16,004 bases of DNA, taken from positions 140,688 through 156,691 of the forward strand of contig QKYT01000155.1 in the NCBI GenBank assembly GCA_003550305.1, read 5' to 3'. The translations under genes and the position numbers were made by a program. The notes under the pieces are model-generated. The model saw only the letters and a list, made by a program, of their open reading frames with translations, was not told the DNA's origin and searched no databases. Positions 1 to 7,789 of this stretch are shown in pieces; within the stretch, counting starts at the first letter, position 1, and each line of letters begins with the position of its first letter. This DNA comes from Glomus cerebriforme (Eukaryota; Glomeromycota; Glomeromycetes; Glomerales; Glomeraceae).

Positions 1-563
1 ATATAATATATTTTTATAATAATGACATAAAAATGGCCCCTTTAATCCCTATTCTTTATTCCTTTTGTATAATTTAATTAACCGAATTGATAGCATATAA
101 TATGACTTTGAAAATCGTATTGTTCTTTGTGCATTATTTTACGTAATTTCTTCATATGTCTGGAACAAATATACAGAACCTCTTTACCAATTTCTATTTC
201 GAAACTTATTAGGAAATGTCACGATTTTATGATCTGCAGATGATTGGCTTAAATGAAGGATGACATCACCAACTTTTTTTGATCGATCATATATACTGCA
301 TATCATAATAATTTCTTAAAAGAAATTTAGAATAAAAAAAAATCATCTATTAATTTTTTCATGGGTCCTCACGATTTTGAAATTTCCATTTTTAATTTTT
401 AATAAATAAAAAATTTTTACAATAATAATACAATAACAATCGAACATCAATAGATTTTTTATCAGCTCTGAATTTTCTTGAAAAAACTTGATTGAAATAA
501 TCACATCTATAGTTTAAATTTTCCTTATCACTTTCTAAATTAGTTATTCATGTTTACAGGAGA
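1..563. other. AT-rich intergenic stretch
   Basis: I see no coding frame, RNA gene or clear repeat here. The only structure is a short palindrome near 314-331, where AATTTCTT is followed by AAGAAATT, and runs of A and T. The end of the stretch (about 552-559) reads as a pyrimidine-rich tract followed by TTTACAG, which could be a 3' splice site for the coding-like segment that follows, but no upstream exon could be found to pair with it. Confidence 0.5.
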
Positions 564-743
564 ATGTTTCATGATAAGTTCGAATTAAATCATGTGGACA
601 CAACAAATTTACTACATTCAAAGGGGGATGAAGTTGTTTTAATATTCAACCCAATAAAAAAACATATATCAGCAGATATTACACAACATTTTAATGTAAA
701 ATATTCTGAATCGGGTTTTGTTTTTATATGTTTTATATTTTAA
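564..743 (+). CDS. Possible small ORF or terminal exon, unknown function
   Basis: An open frame of 59 codons starts at ATG 564 and ends at TAA 741. Its product has a more protein-like composition than the surrounding translated AT-rich DNA: it holds charged and hydrophobic alternation such as EVVLIFNPIKKHISADITQ near residues 23-41 and no long homopolymers. The last ten residues are hydrophobic and may be read-through into non-coding DNA. A TTTACAG just upstream (553-559) could be a splice acceptor, so this may be a 3' exon and not a whole gene. I do not recognise the product. It could equally be a remnant of a decayed gene or a chance ORF. The CCAAT/CACGTG cluster follows immediately downstream, which argues that the segment belongs to a different unit from the 956-1162 remnant. 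Confidence 0.25.
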   Translation: MFHDKFELNHVDTTNLLHSKGDEVVLIFNPIKKHISADITQHFNVKYSESGFVFICFIF

Positions 744-760
744 CGTCGCAAAAAGTCTAA

Positions 761-811
761 CCAATCGTCATTGGATATTATAAATCACGTGAGTGATGAC
801 GTATTATAAGA
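761..811 (+). promoter_or_regulatory. Promoter-like cluster: CCAAT, inverted CCAAT, E-box, CRE-like site
   Basis: In about 50 bp the sequence holds CCAAT (761-765), its inverse ATTGG (770-774) separated by CGTC to form a small hairpin, the perfect 8-bp palindrome TCACGTGA (785-792) containing the CACGTG E-box, TGACGT (797-802) resembling a CRE/ATF bZIP site, and then ATTATAAG (804-811), which could serve as a TATA element. Such sites are bound by NF-Y, bHLH and bZIP factors in fungi. Their clustering in otherwise AT-rich DNA, roughly 150 bp upstream of the ATG at 956, fits a promoter for the rightward gene remnant. This is motif recognition only. Short sites arise by chance, though the density of CG-containing motifs is unusual here. 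Confidence 0.35.
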
Positions 812-955
812 GAGATCCGCGAACGATAAAATATTGACTTTTTAAAATTGTAAAATTGTCTAGTATTTGTGTATTCAGTTATATTTAAATCAAACATAAA
901 TTTCTATTTCGTAATTGAATATAGATAAAATTACAACTAAGAAATATACTTGATT

Positions 956-1162
956 ATGAATAAAATTGGTAAACACGGTCCATCAGTTGAATGCATTTTA
1001 CCAAAAAAAAAAAACATTTCACTGAATTCGAAAAATTATTAAAAGTTCTTTGAAAATGGAGCAGAATCATTAAAAGCATTAGAAGAATTTTTAGAAATGT
1101 GGAAAGGTCGACCTGCAATTTCAATACTTACAATTGATTACATTTATAGAAGATTATACTAA
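956..1162 (+). pseudogene. Small decayed gene remnant downstream of the promoter-like cluster
   Basis: Starting at ATG 956, the frame reads MNKIGKHGPSVECILPKKK, meets a TAA at 1040, and then continues in the same frame as FENGAESLKALEEFLEMW and on to a TAA at 1160. The gap around the internal stop is coding-like in another frame (1015-1050 reads HFTEFEKLLKVL). The most economical reading is therefore one protein with a slip at the run of 12 A (1003-1014) and a compensating shift near 1050. The product would be about 68 residues, rich in Leu, Glu and Lys in its second half and suggestive of an amphipathic helix. I do not recognise a family. The A-run is also a plausible sequencing or assembly error site, so the gene might be intact in the organism. 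An alternative is a 5' exon with the rest lost. Confidence 0.35.
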
Positions 1163-3425
1163 CTTGATCAATAAACATATAAATGATGTAGTTATTTTTA
1201 AAACTTATCGTACGATGAACACTATAGTAATTAAACTTTTTAGTATAAGATACTTAAGATACTTCAGTTATCTTGAGAGGATATTTAGGTGATCTGAAGT
1301 AAAGGTCACCACCAATAACAGAAATTATTAGAAGCAAGGTAGTAAGGAAGAAGATTTTGTTTTGAAATAATGGAAGAGGGAAAAGATTTTTGGGAGCCAG
1401 GATGTGTAAGGATTCATTAGGAAGGAGGAAAATAGTATAGTTTTGAGTAGGGAAGACTTAATAAAGCTACATCTTAAATGGGTTAAAAAAAAATAAGTAT
1501 ATATTTAATATTATTAATAAAAAACAATATTTAACAGTTTTAAATCAATACTTCTTCACTATACTAAGTAAAAGAAACAAAAATAGATTTCTATAGTTTA
1601 ATTATCATTAAAATTTTGTGCTTTTTGAGTTCAATTTTAGAACAATCTTTGATCTCTTTAATCCAATAAAATATATTGATAAGAAAGTTATTACATACAA
1701 ATCATTAGAATAAAAATAGAAAAATAATACTATATAAATTAAAAAAAGTATTTTTATCGATTATATATTAAGTTTTTAATCATAACTCCACCTTGGACAA
1801 CAATTATAACAATATAAACCTGTGGTATATGCTGCATTCAATCGTTAGAGATTTCTTATTAATTGTATCACTAGGTCTAAAATTATCCCATTTTAGATTA
1901 TAAATCATCTTTTTACTTTATTCATTTCTTTTACAAGAATATTTGGAACCCATGATGTAAATTATTGAAGGAATGGGAATCAAAAAATCCTTCCAATTTA
2001 TCTTCAGCTATGATTATACTTACACTTCTGATACCTCCCAATAGAAAAATCATTACTATAAGAACTTACATGAATTTGATAATCCAATTGACAAGAAAAC
2101 TTTGATTTAATAAATGATGAAAGATAAGTATTAAAGAATATATACACAATAGAAACAAAAGGGCTGGTTTCTTTTCAAGAAGATTCACAAGTTAGCGAAA
2201 CATTTATAGTATAGAATATAATATAGACAGTAATATAGACAATAATAATATTCTTCTTCTAATTTTTATTTTAATTATAATATAGGAAGTTTAAATAGGA
2301 TAGGTTAAATTTCTTTTTCTTTTTCTCTTTCTAATTTTAATAGTACTGGGTCAGTGTGTGGTTGATAAAACATAAGAAGCTAAACATTATTTATAATGTT
2401 ACTTTTATAAATCTTTTACATAATGCAATAAATTACAATTTTCATCTTTACGAAGATATATTCATCATTTATATATATAAAAATATGATTAACTTATAAA
2501 AAAAAATTATATATTGAAGTTTATTTTAAAAATCTATAAAATTTATTTAATTTTATATTATAGTAGGTTCTATCATAAAATTATAATATAACATACTTTT
2601 TTAAATAAATCAATCATTAATCAGCATATTAACCCAATAAAATTAAGCAAGTTAAAAAAGAGTCTTATATAGTAAATTAATTTATTAAATTAAAATATAT
2701 CTGATTTATGACAAATATAAATTTATTAAATTTAGAAATTAATAAATTAAATAAATCCTGATTGATATTTTAAGGCTACTATTAGAACAATTAAAAAGCA
2801 AAGTCTAGATCCAAATCTTATTTAACAATTTTATAATTATATATTATTATATAACTAATTACTTGTAAAGAAACTAAGGGTTGTAAAAAAAAAATAACTC
2901 TTCAAACCCAAAATTTGAAATATGTAATTGCATTATCAAAATCCAAATGATAAAGCAATTAATTTGCATATTTAATCCTGAATTTCTATTGATTGTTTCA
3001 TTTGAAATTGTTCCATTCATTATAATTTCTAGTATTATTTAATTCATTTTAAAATAAACCTATTGATTTCTACATTTTTCATTTAGTTTTACAAATTTAT
3101 ACTCTTTAATTCCTATTTTTCAATCTACACAAACTATGAAAACAGCCAATCCATTATGTGAATTTACGTTAAATGTTACAGTAATAGAAATCTAGAGATA
3201 TAATAAAACCTATTATATGCGTTAATTTGAGATTTGATCGATACCATAAATGATGATGTTTTTTTAGTTCACTAGGTCTAAAAAAAATTATTTTATTTTA
3301 TTTATAAATAGCATCAATAGAACTTCGTGATCTAGCAAAATAATATTGTTCTAGGATTTAAAAGAGCTTTGCAAAGATTATAATAAAAAACATTCCTTAT
3401 GAGTATAAAAATTGACTCATCATGA
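1163..3425. other. AT-rich region without a supportable gene
   Basis: The stretch 1260-1490 is purine-rich on the plus strand and ends in GGTTAAAAAAAAATAAG, but no target-site duplication was found to make it a retro-insertion. At 1931-2065 the minus strand has a 45-codon open frame without a recognisable product. At 2310-2335 there is a CTTTTT-type pyrimidine tract. The remainder to 3425 is A/T-only in long stretches, for example an AT-only inverted repeat pairing about 2676-2690 with about 2735-2750. I see nothing that identifies a gene. Confidence 0.45.
2925..2961. repeat. Inverted repeat (13-bp stem, one mismatch)
   Basis: TAATTGCATTATC at 2925-2937 pairs with GATAAAGCAATTA at 2949-2961 with a single mismatch, around an 11-nt spacer. 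It would form a stable hairpin in single-stranded DNA or RNA. It lies in gene-free DNA and carries no following T-run, so I do not call it a terminator. It may be the residue of a short inverted-repeat element. Confidence 0.5.
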
Positions 3426-3671
3426 ATGGACAGATTGCAATTGTCACATATCACACACAAAAAATTTAACGTTCCTAAAATTTGCAGTTCCTCGCCCTAT
3501 GCTATTTTTACTTTGGATTTGTTATCAATCAATCAAAATCAAAAGATTTTAACATCAAGGCATATGAACAAATGGCAGATAAATAAGATTGGAATATTAT
3601 TAAAACCCCAATTTTTAAGCTCCATTCATATGTTGAAATTACGAATATTACACGAGAAACTGAAGATCTGA

Positions 3672-4286
3672 CTTTTTTAATTTATATTCTTCATCGTTTT
3701 TACTATCTATTAAATAATTATGTATTATAATGTGATTTAATTCATATTTATTTTATCCCCTCATCTGATAACGCAGTAAGATTTTGTCTCAAAACCATTG
3801 ATCCATGTGAAAACCTAACGTCCTAATGTTATGTAAAAAAAATTATCTCATTATACATTAATAATGTAATGCAATCGCCTTCCCTTCTTCCCTTTGGAAA
3901 ATTATCATTCCATATTTTTCTTTGTTCCTTTGTTCTATTAATAATTTTCCATTGAATCATTGAATCATTTATGTAACCTATTGTCCATTTATTTTCATTC
4001 CTTATCTTTTTGTTTATCCCTTTTAGTTATTAATTATAAAGGGATGCTTTTTCATGAATTTCTTTTTTCAAAGAAAAATTTCAAAACAATCCAAAAATCC
4101 TTTAAAATAACAATTTATATGTCAACTATTCCTCAAGGTGACATTGAGAAATCTAAGTCGTTCCTTTATGTTAGTGATATAACGAAATCCGATCCGCGGG
4201 GACCATAGACAGGTGAGAGGGCGATTGGTTAATTTGGAAATGTGAACAGAAATCGCAAAATTGGAGGGAGCCGAATGCATATATGT
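3672..4286. other. Gene-free stretch with short tandem repeats
   Basis: The sequence is AT-rich with a small tandem repeat ATTGAATC near 3951-3966. The segment 4130-4260 is somewhat richer in G and C and contains CCGATCCGCGGGGACC (4190-4205). Open frames run through it on both strands (3960-4208 plus, 4122-4346 minus), but they overlap each other and neither product is recognisable, so I do not call a gene. Confidence 0.4.
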
Positions 4287-4448
4287 ATATGGAGAAGAAA
4301 AAGATAGATAAATAGATTGAATATTCATATCCTTTCCCCATTGCATATATGCATTAAAATGAGATTTAATATGGAGAAGAGCTATTATGTAGGATTATTA
4401 TTTATATGGAATGGAGTTTGTTAATTCCATTTTCTGTTCTCCATATTA
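4287..4448. repeat. Nested direct and inverted repeats, hairpin-forming
   Basis: ATATGGAGAAGA occurs at 4287-4298 and again at 4369-4380. The extended form TAATATGGAGAA (4367-4378) is perfectly inverted as TTCTCCATATTA at 4437-4448, giving a 12-bp stem with a 58-nt loop. Inside the loop AATGGA and TCCATT form a second smaller stem. GCATATATG also occurs twice just upstream. The arrangement looks like a small foldback element or its footprint. No protein is encoded and no target-site duplication was found. Confidence 0.5.
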
Positions 4449-4736
4449 TTTGTATTAACTTAGATTGTATATTGTCACTTTTCATATATTACCCTCCATA
4501 TGATTTGTATTTTCCTCTTTATATTATAAAATTTTAAAAATTTTAAAATTAAAAATTCATTACGTAAGAGATTTATTGAATTCTTACAAAAATAATATTT
4601 AAACATTTTATATTGTTTAAGTTGTATATTAATCGTATAAATGTTCATAAAGTTCTAAAAAAAAATAATAAACTATAACTATAAAATTCATTTGTTTATA
4701 CTTTAAGAATATTGATGTCAGACTAAAGGTAGTTCG

Positions 4737-4790
4737 ATAGGCGCAATAGGCGCAGCGTTGTATCATCAAAGATCAGCTTATATATAAAAG
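4737..4790 (+). promoter_or_regulatory. TATA-like box preceded by a 9-bp tandem repeat
   Basis: ATAGGCGCA is present twice in perfect tandem (4737-4745 and 4746-4754). About 27 bp further on is TATATAAAAG (4781-4790), a good match to a eukaryotic TATA box. An ATG in an A-rich context follows at 4859, but its frame closes after 11 residues. The CG-bearing repeat contrasts with the AT-rich surroundings and could be a transcription-factor site. With no intact gene downstream, this is either a decayed promoter, a promoter of a non-coding transcript, or chance. Confidence 0.25.
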
Positions 4791-5193
4791 CGCATATCTG
4801 TTAAATTGTGTGCTTTATAAATGACAGTAATTTAAACGATCAAAGAAAGTTACACAAAATGAGAATCCAAATTCCAAGTTATTGGATATAAAAAAAAAAT
4901 AATAAGATATAAATTTTTTAGATCACGTTTATTAATGTACAGTACATTATTTTAATTAAAGTATGAAGTGAAAAATAAGATGACGATTTTCTTTAAAATT
5001 TTTGATTATATGCGAGAAATTCTTTGTCATAAATTAATAAAATTTGTAATTTGTACGTGATTTTTCCGAAATTTGTATTTCCTAATGAGAAAGAAAAGAT
5101 ATGGGACCTTAATAAGTTACGGGAAGGAAAAGTTAATACCCCTCCCCTTGAAGTGGTTCATATTATTAATTTTCTCAATAAATAAAGCAAAGT

Positions 5194-5340
5194 ATTACTA
5201 AATATCACCGAAAATGATTTTCACCGCACCAGCATTAGGGTGGAATTTCGGTACTAGAATTAAAAATGAAATGAAACTTTGCCCAAAATTCCAATCCAAC
5301 GCTGGTGTAGTGATAATTCCCTCTGGTGATATTTAGTAAT
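5194..5340. mobile_element. MITE-like element with long terminal inverted repeats
   Basis: The element begins ATTACTAAATATCACC (5194-5209) and ends with its exact reverse complement (5325-5340). Beyond the perfect 16 bp the arms keep pairing imperfectly for about 57 bp each; for example ACCAGCATTAGGGTGGAATTT in the left arm corresponds to ACCAGCGTTGGATTGGAATTT in the inverted right arm. The middle is only about 30 bp, so the whole is a foldback of 147 bp. If the duplicated target is TA (5196-5197 and 5337-5338), the element proper is 5198-5336 with ends CTAAATATCACC, which would suit Tc1/mariner-type mobilisation. It encodes nothing and would depend on a transposase elsewhere. Divergence between the arms indicates an old copy. 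Confidence 0.75.
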
Positions 5341-5462
5341 TTTTTTTTCATTATTTTACCAAACGCTTGAACATGAAGTCTAATGATACATACAAAATAT
5401 TAATTAATATTACTTGTTTATTTATTTTCATTTATTCAAATTTATTATTAACATAAACGGTT

Positions 5463-5555
5463 TTAAAAAGGTTTCAATAAAGTAAGTACATTATACGCAA
5501 CACATTTATCGCGTTCAAAACCAATAGTCGCAACAAATGTATCTACAATCTCATA
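5463..5555 (-). CDS. Possible terminal exon fragment, unknown product
   Basis: On the minus strand, after a possible splice acceptor (CTAAT followed by TTAAAG, ending at 5556), an open frame of 30 codons reads YEIVDTFVATIGFER and continues with CVAYNVLTLLKPF to a TAA at 5465-5463. Codon composition and several CpG-containing codons set it apart from the flanking AT-rich DNA, which is why I list it. No upstream exon could be recognised, and the next minus-strand sequence to the right is stop-rich. It is best taken as a possible fragment of a decayed gene. A chance frame cannot be excluded. Confidence 0.25.
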   Translation of the reverse strand, partial: YEIVDTFVATIGFERDKCVAYNVLTLLKPF

Positions 5556-5641
5556 CTTTAATGATTATGATTAGAAATTTTAAACCCGGTGTCAATTATG
5601 AACCCATTTGGGCTGATCTTTATAATGCCCTAAGAAGGTTT

Positions 5642-5685
5642 GGCCAGCATTAGTCATCTGACGTGCGTCAGCTGTCAGTTGACGC
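5642..5685. repeat. CCAGCATTA box followed by overlapping TGACG hairpins
   Basis: GGCCAGCATTA (5642-5652) belongs to the CCAG(A/C)ATTA box family seen repeatedly in this window. Directly after it CTGACG (5658-5663) pairs with CGTCAG (5666-5671), and the overlapping GCGTCA (5665-5670) pairs with TGACGC (5680-5685). The two stems are mutually exclusive. The three TGACG or CGTCA cores also resemble bZIP/CRE half-sites. It may be an element terminus or a regulatory cluster; the sequence alone does not decide. Confidence 0.35.
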
Positions 5686-5865
5686 AAATCCAAATCGCAC
5701 AACATATAAATGTTGATGAGTCGTGAAAAAAATGAGGAAGTAGTCGGTCAAAAGAAATTGCGGATATAAATGTATATAAATTGAAGCAATTTTTGAATAT
5801 CATATGACTACATATAGGGTTTTAATTTAATATTTTTTAATAAAATCTTAAATTTTCTTAATTCC

Positions 5866-5876
5866 GGCCAGAATTA
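5866..5876 (+). repeat. CCAGAATTA box of the dispersed inverted-repeat family
   Basis: GGCCAGAATTA sits inside a near-palindrome (TAATTC, CGGCCA, GAATTA at 5860-5876) and matches boxes at 9746-9756 and 9767-9777 exactly and, inverted, at 9205-9215. It is probably the end of a decayed non-autonomous element. No partner arm was found nearby. Confidence 0.4.
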
Positions 5877-5940
5877 CAAGGTTTTAATAATTTTGGTAAC
5901 TGTAAGATTCTAAGGCAAATATTATTTATATTAGTCGTTA

Positions 5941-5969
5941 CCAGGCATAACCCGTCGCGCTGCGCCGGG
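5941..5969 (-). mobile_element. Helitron-like 3' terminus (hairpin plus CTGG)
   Basis: Read on the minus strand, 5969-5951 forms an 8-bp stem with one mismatch and a 3-nt AGC loop (CCCG, CGC, loop, GCG, CGGG). It is followed by TTATGC and then CTGG at 5944-5941, with T as the next host base at 5940. Helitrons characteristically end in a GC-rich hairpin of 16-20 nt a few bases before CTRR and insert between A and T, so both features fit. The 19 bp are almost entirely G and C in DNA that is otherwise mostly A and T. The matching 5' end (TC after an A, at higher coordinates) could not be identified, and CTGG is less usual than CTAG, so the call is tentative. Confidence 0.4.
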
Positions 5970-6111
5970 AATAGGATTTGCCTATCAAGTTAAAAGAGTA
6001 ACAATTTAAAGACTATTTATACATGCTTATCTAAACGTTAGTACGTTTATACGATTTTACATGAATTTTTTTTAGTTAGATAGATTGTAATTGAAAAATG
6101 TGGAAAAATGA

Positions 6112-6124
6112 GGTGATATTTAGT
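6112..6124. repeat. Isolated copy of the MITE terminus
   Basis: GGTGATATTTAGT is identical over 13 bp to the right end of the MITE at 5325-5337. The bases just inside it (GTGGAAAAATGA) show weak likeness to the inner arm, but no left arm can be found within several hundred bases other than that of the complete MITE. It is therefore a solo end or a heavily decayed relative. A chance 13-mer in AT-rich DNA is possible but less likely given the distance of only 0.8 kb. Confidence 0.4.
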
Positions 6125-6900
6125 TTTTATTGTATCAATATAATAATAAACCAGTGTCATTGTTTTAAATTTTAAATTTTTTTTTTTATCAATGAACTCA
6201 GCTAATGTGGCTATGTGGCTATGTTGATCAATATTACTTAAAAAATTGTTATCTGGCTTATCAATTATTTAATCAAGTATTTAACAGGAATAATTCTCTA
6301 TTTAGTTATTAATTTATATTATTATATTATTAAAATAAATTTTATTTTTTCATATAATATATTTTTTAGTATATTTTTTCAAATATTTGAGTTGAATCCA
6401 AATTTGCTAAATTTCAAATGCAAGCAATTGTATTCATGATATTTTTTACGTTTTCGAATAAATAATCCTGATTTATTCGCTTAATTGGATGTTATATCAA
6501 AAGATAATACGATGCATTAGAATTTTTTTTTAACAATCAGAAAAAAAAAGAAAATTCCAAAAATCTAATAGTCCCCCAAAAAAATTAACCTGTTTATCGT
6601 TTTATACAGTATGTAGTAAAAATATGCAACAAAAAAAAACATTAACTTTTTATGTATTAATATAAAATGATCGTCTATTAAGTAACCCACTTAAAAAATT
6701 GCTATTAAAATTTTTACTCACACAATTACCAAATTAACTCGTTAAAGGNATTAATATTATATATAAAGGGCTTACTTTAAAGCTGCGAATTGGTGGAACT
6801 ATTAACGTCAGCATTTATGATCAACATTACGACGTATAATCTATTTTTCCAAAATTTTAATTATATAATATTTTCTTATAACATTAGATAAAAAAAAATA
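6125..6900. other. AT-rich stretch without a gene
   Basis: The sequence is dominated by A and T tracts, with one ambiguous base at 6749. Around 6760-6783 TATAAAGGGCTTACTTTAAAG contains a partial palindrome. I see no coding frame, RNA gene or mobile element end. Confidence 0.45.
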
Positions 6901-6913
6901 GTAAGATTTATAG

Positions 6914-7083
6914 CCGGAGAAACCAAAAATTCTGAACAATTTATTTCTATGATAAAAAATTTAAATTCTATGAATAGAGTCAAATGGTTGAAGATATTGA
7001 AATGGATGAAATTATCGTTAAATAATTCGAATCACGAGATCGATCGAAGTATTATATCATACATATACAGTATGTTTTTTTAA
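6914..7083 (+). CDS. Possible exon, unknown product
   Basis: The frame is open from 6901 to the TAA at 7081 (60 codons) and contains no ATG until 6949. A possible splice acceptor, TTATAG, ends at 6913. Downstream of it the translation begins GETKNSEQFISMIKNLNSM and continues with a Lys/Trp/Leu-rich segment and NSNHEIDRS before a hydrophobic tail. The mixture of charged and polar residues is more protein-like than chance AT-rich DNA, but no family is recognised and no upstream exon is evident. It could be a fragment of a decayed gene or a chance open frame. Confidence 0.2.
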
Positions 7084-7107
7084 TGTATTATTTATATTTA
7101 TAATAAT

Positions 7108-7357
7108 AAATTTTAAACCCGGAAAAAGTCAAGGATATTTCCGAATGCCTTTTTTTTTACCGATTTGAAGTAATCCATCATATGCTTAAAACCTTCAAGG
7201 CTTCAACATATGCAAATATATGCATATTTTGTAACAATTCCTTTGTTCTAGGTCTTCCAATAAAATTGTATTAAGGAGTTTGTCAAACGTAAGTTGTATA
7301 CAAATCTGATACGGATCGTTGATCGGCATATTTTATTTATAAAAATTTTTAACCGGG
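7108..7357 (+). repeat. AAATTTTAAACCCGG motif, repeated
   Basis: AAATTTTAAACCCGG occurs perfectly at 7108-7122 and 5575-5589, and as the variant AAATTTTTAACCGGG at 7343-7357, all on the same strand. Flanking sequence does not align, so the shared block is short. It may be part of an element end or a protein-binding site. Confidence 0.3.
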
Positions 7358-7789
7358 TAACATAAATAACACTTTAGTCGGAAAAATGTTTGGTAGGGTT
7401 TTGTCGGTTTTATCAAAGATTCTTTATATAGGTTAGTAAAAAAAAATTATCTAATCAGCCGGTCAATAAAGACTTTTTAAGATTTGTATTAGTAAATATA
7501 GTTATATGAAATATATATATTTCTTAATACGTAAACAAAAACAATTTTTATTAGTATAGTTTGTATTACAATTCATTAAAACTTAATAAAAAAATAAAAA
7601 ATATTATTCAATATAAATGTCCGATATAACCATTTTTTATTATTTTAATTTTAAATTTTCATTTTTTTATTTTATTATTATTTTTTTTTTATTTTAATAA
7701 CCGATATATTCATTATCTTTTTTTTCTCTTCTATAATAAAAATTCTTTTGAAAATTTCCCACAAATTATTTCTATTTACATCCGTTCAA

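Noticed and set aside
1260..1495. Purine-rich segment ending in an A run, considered as a second A-tailed retro-insertion
   Set aside because: No matching target-site duplication could be found at its left side.
1931..2065. 45-codon minus-strand open frame with IIIAEDKLEGFFDSHSF
   Set aside because: It looks mildly protein-like, but stops close it on both sides, the GTAAGT sites nearby give impossibly short introns, and no family is recognised.
3426..3671. 81-codon plus-strand open frame starting at an ATG
   Set aside because: Composition follows the AT-rich background, no family features, no promoter or splice context; likely a chance frame.
3960..4346. Overlapping open frames on both strands (3960-4208 plus, 4122-4346 minus)
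   Set aside because: They contradict each other over 4122-4208, and neither translation is recognisable or has supporting signals.
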